In this document: positions 55,405 to 64,000 of the stretch, piece after piece
Position numbering within the stretch: the stretch's first letter is position 1
Layout of the letters: every line of letters begins with the position of its first letter
Position numbers and translations under genes: made by a program
The notes under the pieces: generated by a model
Databases searched by the model: none
Told to the model about the DNA's origin: nothing
What the model saw: the letters and a program-made list of their open reading frames with translations, nothing else
NCBI RefSeq assembly: GCF_035046485.1
Contig: NC_085137.1
Location: 17,885,346 to 17,949,345 of the forward strand
From: Aedes albopictus
Lineage: Eukaryota > Arthropoda > Insecta > Diptera > Culicidae
Length of the DNA: 64,000 nt
Reading direction: 5' to 3'

Positions 55405-58400
55405 ATGATAGCTCGGATCAATCTTCAGCATAAAAGAACAGCAACAATCAATCTTTGCAGACTTATGCAAAATGGTTCAGCCCAAGTGGCGTTGGTCCAA
55501 GAACCTTACTGCCGTATGGGGAATTTCTATCTAGGAACCTTGTGAACCCGGTGTTTGCTACTTTCAGTAAACATGAAATGGCAAACTCACGTGTCATGCC
55601 TCGAGCCTGTGTGCTTGTCAACAACGCAATAGTTGCTACACTCATCTCTGAACTAACTACCAGAAATGTATGTGCTATCACAATTGATGTATCTGTTGGA
55701 AACCTCAACAGGAAATACGTCTATTGTTCGGTTTATTTACCGCATGATGAATCATCCCCTACGGATGCTTTCAAACGCGTCATCGCATACTGTACTTCAA
55801 AAGGCCTTCCGCTAATTGATGGCAGTGATATGCTAATGCTCACCATATCATCTGGGGCAGCTCTCAGACATTAACTTGAGAGGCTCCAGTTTGATGGAGT
55901 ACTTAAGTAGTACAGATCTTGCATTACTTAACATAGGCAACCGCCCAACCTTCATGGTATCTGCTGGAGAGGAAGTGTTGGACATAACGCTTTGCTCTAG
56001 TAGAATTAGTCACGAGCTGACCAATTGGCATGTGTCAGATGAAGAATCTTTATCTGACCATCGCTACATTTTTTTTGAACATTTAAATGTTACTTCGCAA
56101 ACATTGCGTTTCAGGAATCCCCGGTCAACAAACTGGGATCTTTTTACTGATTTGGTTGCGGCCAAATTTCATGGATAATCACCTTCCATTGACACTCCAA
56201 GTGATTTAGATGATGCCGTTGATACTACAACGGCCTTCATCATGGAAGCTTTTGAAGAAGCATGCCCTCTACGGTCTGTGAAGATCACAAGAGGAACCCC
56301 TTGGTGGAACTCTGATCTGGCGAAACTCAGGAAACAATGTAGAAAGAGTTGGAACAGACTACGTTCGGCTGGTTCGGAGGCTTTCAGGTCGGCTCGCAAG
56401 GCCTACAGGAAAGCTCTCCGGTCTGCTAAACGATCCGGCTGGGAAAACCTTTGTACAAATGTTTCCAGTTTGAGTGAAGTCAGTCGGTCAAATAAAATCC
56501 TCTGATGAGGAAGTTCTGCAATGGCTTATTCAGCACACACTTCCCTGGATGTGTGGATATTACATCTTCGGATGAACCTGATGTCTTTTCTTGTAGTTAC
56601 GATTCCCTGGCTTCGGCTCGGAGTATTGTAACTATAGAATCGATTGTATGGGCACTTAATAGCTTTTCTCCTTTCAAATCTCCTGGAGCAGATGGGATTT
56701 ATCCTATTTTGCTTTAGAAGGGATTTGATCATTTCAAACATGTTTCGAAACACCTACTTGTTTGCAGTTTTGCTACAGGGTATATTCCCAAATCCTGGCG
56801 GGATATTACTGTGAAGTTTATTCCGAAAGTGGGTCGTGCGTCGTATGAAGAAGCAAAGAGTTTCAGACCTATCAGTTTGACCTCTTTTCTTCTGAAATGC
56901 TTAGAACGCATTGTCACATCTGTGATGTTCATCTGGCCAACGTGCCTCTTCATGTGAACCAACATGCCTACCAATCTGGTAAGTCCACTGTGACTCTTTT
57001 ACATAAGGTTGTTGACAATATCGAGAAAGCATTCGCTCAAAAGCAATTTTGTTTGGGTGTTTTCATAGATATCGAGGGTGCCTTTGACAATGTGCCTTAC
57101 GATGCCATATTGGAAGCCAAGAAGATTATTGAGGCAACTCAATAATAGCGGTTTTCCTACTTATGGTTTTGCCGACGACTACCTAACATTGTTAGTTGGT
57201 GTGCATCAGCACCCTTTTCGACCTGATGCAAAACGCCCTTCAGGTAGTTGGTGTCGCCAATATGGCCTTTCGGTTAATCCAAGTAAAACATCTATTGTTC
57301 TTTTTTACGGAAAGGCGAAACCGTAATGGCGTTCGACCTTTGCGTCTCTTTGATTCTGAAATCGATGTGACTGAACAGGTAAAGTACGTTGGAGTCATTC
57401 TTGATTCCAAGCTTTCCTGGACACCTCACATCGAGTTCAGAATCAAGAAAACTTGTGTGACCTTCGGTCAATGCCGGCGAACCTTTGGTACAACTTGGGG
57501 TCTAAAACCCAAGTATATCAAATGGATTCACACGATTGTTGTTGGCAGCCAATTAATCGTCCCATAATAAATTAAATATTTTCCATAAATAATTCGAAAA
57601 TTGCCAATAAATAAATAGGGGGGGAAGCAATAATAAACTATAAAAGTTCCATAAACAATTCAAAAAGCGCATAAATAAATCAAAACTTCCCATAAATAAT
57701 TGATTTTCGAGCAATAAAAAATGTCAGAATTTCCACAAATAAATCAACAATTGCAATAAAAAACTATATTTTTTCCAACAAAAAATTTCGAACATACTAC
57801 ATCTTAGAACTATGATAGAAAAACTGAAATTATTGTGCAAATTAACAGACAATCGCTTGCTGTCCGAACTCGCTAACGCTCGTCGGACTTTAAAAAAGGA
57901 TAACATCTCTGTTCGCATTATACCGGGCAAATTCTTGGATCTGTGGATTGCCTAGAACCGAATCGACGCAATTACGGCGCATCGGCTTTCGGAAACTTCG
58001 GCGGCCTTCTGCCGCCTCAGTTCCTCAATCCTCTATGCGGCTTCGCCGCATGGCTCAACAGGTACTTTTACTTTGCTCATTATTTCGTATTTATTGCTTA
58101 GTTTTCAATTGCTTTTTTGATGTGTTTCAATTGGGAATTTTTAAATTATTTATGGAAAAATCAGATTTATTTATGGAAAATTTAAACTTTTTTGTTGGAA
58201 AAAATATAGTTTTTTATTGCAATTATTGATTTATTTGTGGAAATTCTGACATTTTTTATTGCTCGAAAATCAATTATTTATGGGAAGTTTTGAATTATTT
58301 ATGCACTTTTTGATTTGTTTATGGAAATTTTATAGTTTATTATTGCTCCCACCCCTACTATTTTATTGGCAATTTCTAATTTTGTTATGGAAAATGATCA

Positions 58401-58580
58401 CTTTTTTATGAGTCGTTTATATTTTAGCCATTGTTGTTCGTCCAATATTGGCTTATGGATGTCTTGTGTGGTGGCAAAAGGGCGAAGTGAGAACGGTCCA
58501 ATCAAAATTAGGCCATCTCCAAAGGATGTACTTAATGGCGATGTCTGGAGAACTCAAACACCGCATGTTCAACTATAATC
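55405..58580 (+). pseudogene. LOA-like endonuclease-reverse transcriptase, broken
   Basis: The frame starts MIARINLQHKRTATINLC, then VALVQEPY, typical of the endonuclease start in LOA/R1-type elements. A shift near 55540 leads into NPVFATFSKHEMANSR and VYCSVYLPHDESSPTDAF. Further breaks separate LSSTDLALLNIGNRPTF and EESLSDHRYI (endonuclease end), RGTPWWNSDL, SPFKSPGADGIYPILL, KFIPKVGRASYEEAKSF, VFIDIEGAFDNVPYDAI, GFADDYLTLLVG (catalytic FADD) and VKYVGVILDSKLSWTPHI. At least six frame changes or stops are present. No RNase H, which LOA elements often carry, is seen before the homology ends. LOA assignment is from the motif style only. Confidence 0.7.
57544..58429. mobile_element. Long-TIR DNA element with 9-bp target duplication
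   Basis: An 886-bp element starts GGCAGCC and ends GGCTAAAAT when read from the right. The inverted arms are about 240 bases, AT-rich and rich in CATAAATAA words. GAATTTCCACAAATAAATCA on the left has its exact reverse, TGATTTATTTGTGGAAATTC, on the right. The 9-base direct repeat ATTGTTGTT lies at 57535-57543 and 58430-58438. Nine bases plus very long termini suggests a Mutator-like or related foldback element. The central 390 bases hold a more GC-rich part (57955-58060) with no clear frame. Confidence 0.8.
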
Positions 58581-58690
58581 TATGAACTTCTTAAAAATGT
58601 ACGAATCATTCCACAACTTATTTGGGATGTACCTGATGAACCAAACTACTCCAAGGAGCAGTACTTCAGGTCTAAACTCATAACAGTATA

Positions 58691-59634
58691 ATAATATTAG
58701 CAGCAGAAATCGGAAACATAAGATTTCTTCATACATTTGGCCATGTTATCCCATACAAACTTCAAGCTTGTTGAGCGCCTCCTTAGGCTTAATCGATTTT
58801 GCTCAAATGAAAGTAGCTTCAGGTAGTCCAAAAGGACGTAAGACCTAGCATTTTTTATTTTTTTGTTTTTTACATATTAGTGTGGGTCATTCCATTGCTA
58901 TTCCACAAAAAAACATCTAATATCGATTAACATTGCCGAAGTAATCATATATTCACCTCTAATGATTTCAGAGATACTATTTCTCAAAGAAAAAAGTTAG
59001 GGTTAGGTGTCAACCAAACTTCTTATTCATTAAGAGCATTCAATAGCAAGCAGCAAACCCAACAAATATTATTGCTGTACAATGGTAGAATAAACCGCTC
59101 TTGAGCTTGATTTTAAAAATTTTAGCTGAATAAGCTGTTATTCAGATATAATTGTTACATGGGATATTTTGTGTCTCCAATTCGAAAAGTTAGAAATGAA
59201 TTTCTTATAAAAATATCCTATTCATTAATTCACCCTATTAATATCTCAAAACGGTGCAAGTGAATATTCAATGTCTTAGTCTAATCAAAGGATCTCTTTC
59301 GCTCTTTTCAGTGGTGAAAAAATAAGAATGGTATTTATTTGTTAAATGCGCTCAAATTTATTTTGAAAATTGGGTGCTTTCAAACGGCCATAGCTACGAA
59401 AATTTGATTTTAGGTATAAAAACTGTGCAGAACAAAGTATGTTCCAAAATCAACCAATCAGAATTCAACAAATTGGAAGAAAATCGTTTCTAAGAAAATT
59501 TGACCAGAAACTGAACTCCCTGGTTTAAAATTTTTGTAACACCTCATCAAGAAATTGGTCACCGTAATGACGAAGTAAAACAATAGTCGTCTCATTAATT
59601 TCCAATAAACTTCAAATTCACCAATTCTGAGATA
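58691..59634. other. Unassigned AT-rich sequence
   Basis: No gene or termini can be seen between the end of the LOA-like copy and the Tc1-like element. Confidence 0.35.
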
Positions 59635-60674
59635 CAGTGTCGGACAAAATAATAAGACCAGCGGTCCTATTTCATACAAAATAACCAAGTTTGACGATAT
59701 GGTACTCGGTTTCTAGCAGAGAAGGAAAATGTTGAAGATTGCAGTCGAGCAGACACAAACCAAAACAAATCTACTCGTGAACAACAGGGACCCGAGAATA
59801 CTCGCACTTCTCTATTCGTGAGTAAACGAAGCTGGCAAGCACTCGCATGTGATTCGCGAAGCTTCGTGAGTTTTTTGCATGTTGAAAAAAAACGCATTTT
59901 AATGACTGGCAGTGCTGCTTTTCAGGAACAATGAAGCATAAAGCATTAGTTTATGTTGGATAATCACTGGATTTGCTATTATAACCACAATAAAATGCAC
60001 TTCCCGCACCTCCTAGTCCTTCACGAATAAAAACTCATGAGTATTTCTGTTTTTGTTCTGCTTCTTACTCACGAAGCAGGTGGGTGCGAATAAACTCACA
60101 CACTGTTTACTCTGGTAATCGTGAGTAAGCCTTGTGTTGGCTTTACACTCGCGAATTGCTTCATGATGCGAGTAATTCCATCACTAGTTTCTAGTAAACC
60201 GATTTGGCTGAAACTTTGACAGCCTATTTGGAATTACGGGAATTTTGATTTGTATTAAATTGATTGAGTTCTGTTCACTACTTTCAAAGTTACAGATATA
60301 CGGTGCGACAAAATTCTAACACCAGATTTTCATGATGATTATTTGTTGTCAATTCAATAAAAATATCCCCAAGTTTAAATGGCATCCTTAATTTTAGTAT
60401 TTGTTTATCAATAATCAAGTATCAGATACTCTCAAATATCCTTGGTAATGGTAATCTGAAAGTGGTCCTATTATTTTGTCGTTTTGTATATCTGTAACTT
60501 TTGATGTAGTGGACAGAACTCAATCAATTAAATACAAATCAAAATTTACGTAACTCCATGGCGGCTGTCAAAATTTCAGCTAAATTGGTTCACTAGAAAC
60601 CGAGCATCAGATCGTCAAACTTGGCCATTTTGTATGAAAAATGGCTGGTGGTCTTATTGTTTTGTCCGACACTG
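59635..60674. mobile_element. Tc1/mariner-like long-TIR MITE
   Basis: The outer ends are CAGTGTCGGACAAAATAATA (left) and, reversed, CAGTGTCGGACAAAACAATA (right), each directly flanked by TA (59633-59634 and 60675-60676), as expected for Tc1/mariner. The inverted homology continues for about 230 bases per arm, through CCAAGTTTGACGAT, CTCGGTTTCTAG and GATTGAGTTCTGT. Without the inserted hAT-like element it is about 560 bp. No transposase is encoded. Confidence 0.85.
59717..60186. mobile_element. hAT-like MITE nested in the Tc1-like MITE
   Basis: The 470-bp insert is flanked by the 8-base repeat GTTTCTAG (59709-59716 and 60187-60194). The ends read CAGAGAAGGAA and, reversed, TAGTGATGGAA, an imperfect pair of hAT style. 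The subterminal regions are dense in ACTCGC, ACTCGTGA and CGTGAGT words, resembling transposase-binding repeats. The reverse arm of the host MITE reads through the site uninterrupted, confirming insertion. Confidence 0.8.
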
Positions 60675-60676
60675 TA

Positions 60677-61052
60677 GATTTGACCCAATTTTATCACGCT
60701 GTGAATTTGTCCGCCCCTGATTCTATCCTCTCTCAATTTCGTCAAATTTTTTTTTTAATTTTCTTTCTTGTTCATCTTTTTTATCCTACGACTCTAATGA
60801 GACATAGCCTATATCTTATCTCATCTTAGTACTCTATGAGCCGTGTCATTGAGCGAAAGCTTCCTTTGGCAATGAAATGTTAGTATTCATTATCCCATGT
60901 AGAGTGTGTCGTTCCAGAAAAGTTCTTAAATGAGTCAACAACACCTTAAAGTTTATCGGAGTAGTATTTCAGCACGAATTTCTTACATTCCAGTACTGGA
61001 AAAACTTGTAATTAGAATGTACAGAACGTTGCTGATTGACATATCGAGAGAT
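60677..61052. other. Unassigned sequence
   Basis: Featureless sequence between two DNA elements. No coding region is supported. Confidence 0.3.
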
Positions 61053-61596
61053 GAAATTTGTGAAAAAAAATCGCATTCTGGTGGGGTTTGGAACCACGAC
61101 TCTAGACTGGCGCATTAACCAACTAATCCACAAAGCAAGTAACGATTCTGCTGAATAGAAAGCCAAACTGACTCCGAATCCACACCATAAACATTCCTTT
61201 TTCACAAATCCATCTCTGTTTCGGCTTAGATGCTAATCCGAATTGTTTTTTTAAAGCTGAGACTTTACTCTCGCATTCGTCATACCTAAGAAATACATTT
61301 GTCGCAGAAGAGTCACGGCGGCGCCGGTTTTTGCTGCTCAGAAGTCACAGTGAGGCACAGTGGTTTATGCGCAACAAAAACCTGCACCGCATGCAGTCTG
61401 TTTGCTGGTGTCTAAGCCGAAAGAGAGATGTATTTGTGAATAAGGAGTGCTTATAGTGTGGCTGCCGAGTCAGTTTGGCTTTCTATTCGCAGAATCGTTA
61501 CTTGTTCTGTGGGTAAGTTGGTTAAAGCACCGGTCTAGCGAATACGGAGTCGTGGGTTCAAATCCCACCAAAAAGCATTTTTTTTTCACAAATTTC
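61053..61596. mobile_element. Element with tRNA-like sequences in both inverted termini
   Basis: The arms (61053-61230 and 61411-61596) are diverged reverse complements of about 180 bases. In each, reading outwards, there is TAAGCCGAAA, then GTCAGTTTGGCTTTCTATTC, then a tRNA-like segment. The right arm has GGGTAAGTTGGTTAAAGCAC (box A) and GTGGGTTCAAATCCCACC (box B). In the left arm a short deletion has damaged it. Last comes TTTTTTTTTCACAAATTTC. The central 180 bases are unrelated between the two sides. It is either two SINEs inserted tail-outwards or a single foldback element derived from a tRNA gene. Confidence 0.75.
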
Positions 61597-61854
61597 TTTG
61601 CCTTCTAATGACATTCTTTGCCTTCTAAGTGCAAGTTTGTTTTAAATGCCAGTTAAAGGCAATATGTATCACTGTTACATTCTACTCCATGGAAAACTAT
61701 TGACAAAAAGGGGCACAAGTTGAATATACAAATGAAAAAGTAGACACAACTGAGAGGTGCTATCATGGTATAAAAGTGGAGAAATGGACTGCAGAGAGGA
61801 AGCTCTGGCCAAATGCGAAAAAAAAAACACTTAGAAAGCATACAAAAAGGCATG

Positions 61855-62205
61855 ATAGTGATCCTTAGAGGAATCCCAAGAAAAAAAATTTAGCAGGTTT
61901 CATGGGAAGATTGTTTGTAGAAATCCCAGGTAGAATCCATGGCGTATATCATAGAAGAATTCTGACAAGAATCCGAGGAGGATTCCCGGGTGAAATCTTT
62001 GGGAAAAGCTCAAGGTAAATCCTACATAGTATCCCGTGAGAAACCCTGGCAGAAATGTCAGGGATTCCTGAGTTCCTGAGTGAATATCTGGAAAAATCCG
62101 GGAAAAATATGTATAAAAACACAAGGAAGAATCCTTGGAAATCTTCGATGAATTTCCGGGAGTGAATTCTAGATGATTACCTGTAGGAAGTTTAGAAGAA
62201 ATAAT
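61855..62205 (+). repeat. Degenerate GGAATCC array, plus orientation
   Basis: The phrases are GAGGAATCCCAAG, GAATCCGAGGAGGATTCCCG and GAAATCCCAGGTAGAATCCA, the same class as at 46595, in plus orientation. The minus-strand frame 61900-62241 is a repeat translation. Confidence 0.65.
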
Positions 62206-62269
62206 GCACCTGCCTTTAAAAATAGTTGTTGAATCACGCACCCAGCAAATAAATCTCCCCGTTGATCGT

Positions 62270-62935
62270 TCTGCGAATTCTTCCTGTGATTTTTCTCAGA
62301 ATATTTCGAGGATTTTATCTAAGAATTCTTCTGATGATTTTCCAAGGAATGTCTTTGAAAATTCCTCGAGGACTTCCAGAAGTTACACCACAAATTTCTC
62401 GAAAATTTCACCTGGAATTCCACTACGAATTTCTCCAGTGATTTGCGATTTCGGTAAATTATTTTGATGATTTCTCTAGGAATTACTGCAATAAATTATC
62501 CAGTAACTTCCCTGGAGATTTATTCGGGAATTCCATTAGGGATTCGCTGATGGGTTCCTTCAGGGGTTTCTTAAAGGATTTCTCCAGACTATTCTCTTGG
62601 TATTCCACCAGAAATTCCTGCTTTTATTTCTCGAGAGGTTGCTTCTAGAGTTTTCTTAGGAACTCCTCCAGAGTTTCATTATTTTTTCAAGAAATCTTTC
62701 AGAAATTATTGCTGGGTTTCTCCCATGAATCCCTCGAGAGATTTCCACTGACTTTTCTAATGATTCTTCCGGATCTCTTTATGAAGTCCTTCAATCATTT
62801 AACCAGGGATTCCTACAGAGACTCCTTGATGTACTGCTCTAGTTATTTGTCTCGTCACAAATCTAGACATTCTTCTAGAAATTTCTCCACGGATCCCTCT
62901 AGAGATTCCAAGGGTCGAGGGTGGATATATAAAAA
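62270..62935 (-). repeat. Degenerate GGAATTCC array, minus orientation
   Basis: The motif now appears as its reverse complement, for example AATTCTTCTGATGATTTTCC, GATTTCTCCAGACTATTCTC and GGAATTCCATTAGGGATTCG. It is the only long block in this orientation, separated from the plus block by about 65 unrelated bases. Confidence 0.7.
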
Positions 62936-64000
62936 TTGATATTCATGTTCTCCGAGTTTGCGATTATCTTAATTTGTTATTTTACCACTCTTGGCTTTAA
63001 ACGAACACACGAATCATCAGTGCCAAAACACATAGAAAACACTTCAAGATAACAAAAAATCAAACTTCATCATTTCATCCCACTAAACAATGATGACTTT
63101 TCCGGTTTTTCTCTCCATGAAAAAAAACATGTGGGAAATTTCCAGCTCCACCAACACTTCAAAAGCCTAGAGATTCCTTTGTACTACATCGCATCGCGCC
63201 GTATCACAGCTGGGTCCACTTTTTCGCTCGGCAGGACGAAATGGATATCTTCGGTAACACAATCGTGGTCTTTTTTCCCATGCCGTTGTCGTCTGTGCGA
63301 AGCTACTGCCTATTGGATACTTGTTTCTACGCCTAGCTTCTCTAGCTTTGGTTTGCGATAATGGTGTGTTGGCTGGGGAGAAAAAAAAAGCGTGGAGAGG
63401 AGGCTCACAGGACGTAGACACATAAACAAAGATTTAATTTCATTAAAAGTGTTTTTCATCTTCCATCCGGTATGTGACTCGTGCCTGGAAGCAAACTTCC
63501 TGTTTTTTCCATTCCATCAGTTTCGTGTGATAGTGTGCTTTTATGACACACTGTAAAAAAAACTACTCCCAACTGTGACGACATTTGTTTGTTCAAACGA
63601 TATCATTAAATTTTACTGTTCTTGGAAACCTTAAGCACTAGATATTAATATCTTTTCAAAGGGTGCAACTGCGTTTCTATTTTTCCTACAAGTCATTAAA
63701 TGTTCCCCGGAATGGAATGTTTGCCATTCCAGCTCTATGAATGGCATCGCATTGCCACCGTCGATGGAATAGAAAGTGTCTATTTTTCCCCGTCACTTGT
63801 CGCCGTCGTCGTCCCAAAGAGCCGTATAACCTCTTCATTTTCCACTTTATTGAGCATAGGAATCCGCAAATGATGATAATGTTTTGCAAGCGTTCACTCG
63901 TCCCACTACTGGCTGCATCCTCATCGCTCGTCGTTCGCCACCACAGGAAACGATATCCCTTTGAAGGAAAACAGACGGCAACACCCCTATTTAGTGGATA
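62936..64000. other. Unassigned sequence to the window end
   Basis: No gene is supported. Small frames on both strands (63131-63361, 63167-63421 minus, 63686-63889 minus) lack domains. The composition is ordinary, so an unrecognised UTR or unique DNA is possible. Confidence 0.3.

Larger units (their letters stand above)
54860..58690 (+). mobile_element. LOA-like LINE, copy B, decayed and split
   Basis: Leader-like sequence (54860-55400) is followed directly by ORF2 remains starting at an ATG at 55405. No ORF1 with zinc knuckles is visible, so this part has been lost or was never copied. An 886-bp DNA element (57544-58429) splits the 3' half. After it the reading IVVRPILAYGCLVWWQ resumes at 58430. 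Homology fades at about 58690. Confidence 0.7.

Noticed and set aside
57955..58060. A transposase remnant in the centre of the 886-bp long-TIR element
   Set aside because: The short frame (57948-58229) has no catalytic motif and runs into the AT-rich arm.

Overview
This is about 64 kb of eukaryotic repeat-rich DNA, almost certainly from a culicine mosquito genome of the Aedes type. The grounds are a Feilai-type tRNA-derived SINE with an (AAG)n tail, RTE, LOA, I-clade and BEL/Pao retroelements in the forms common in Aedes, many MITEs, and long degenerate arrays built on a GGAATTCCTGGA motif. The Aedes attribution rests on recognition, not on a search. I could not identify one convincing host protein-coding exon. 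The window reads as intergenic or intronic DNA made of transposons nested in transposons. One assembly gap of 500 N lies at 24907-25406.

Layout. 1-1150: AT-rich DNA with short TTCAGCCTTTTG repeats and a two-unit tandem repeat. 1375-6920 (minus): an I-clade LINE with intact ORF1 and ORF2, cut off just after its RNase H domain. 6935-9465: a GGAATTCC-type array. 9466-10310: a GC-rich unassigned stretch. 10319-10593: a Feilai SINE with a target duplication. 10749-15361: a DNA element with GGTACCCCGGGGCAAGTG inverted termini, carrying inside it a complete RTE LINE (11427-14688, minus) bounded by a 14-bp duplication. 15365-15616: a MITE. 17473-18677: a retroposon that encodes only a Gag-like protein, with poly(A) and a 12-bp duplication. 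19270-24130: further degenerate arrays with SINE and hAT-MITE insertions.

25407-27190: a decayed LOA-like LINE with an 8-bp-duplication DNA element inside it. 27982-28153: a near-perfect 172-bp palindrome. 30720-33406 (minus): the 3' half of a BEL/Pao element with integrase and a probable 3' LTR. 33650-36260: a second class of degenerate array. 36648-37454: a long tRNA-headed SINE-like element, also present at about 24440. 40110-41260: an RTE fragment split by a hAT-like MITE. 41279-45629: a broken pogo/Tigger-like transposon with matching termini and an internal Feilai copy.

46595-51660: more GGAATTCC arrays, a SINE and a second RTE copy (48075-50869, minus) split by a CR1/Jockey-type LINE fragment. 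54139-58690: an inverted-repeat pair, then a LOA-like LINE split by an 886-bp long-TIR element with a 9-bp duplication. 59635-60674: a Tc1-like long-TIR MITE that itself carries a hAT-like MITE. 61053-61596: an element whose long inverted termini each hold a tRNA-like sequence. 61855-62935: GGAATTCC array that changes orientation. 

There is no operon-like cooperation here. The relations between features are insertional. The nesting, together with readable target duplications (14, 12, 9, 8 and 2 bp), gives a relative order of events. The most unusual items are the Gag-only retroposon, the element with tRNA-like inverted termini, the 172-bp palindrome flanked by a 16-bp direct repeat, and the open but repeat-made reading frames of the GGAATTCC arrays.
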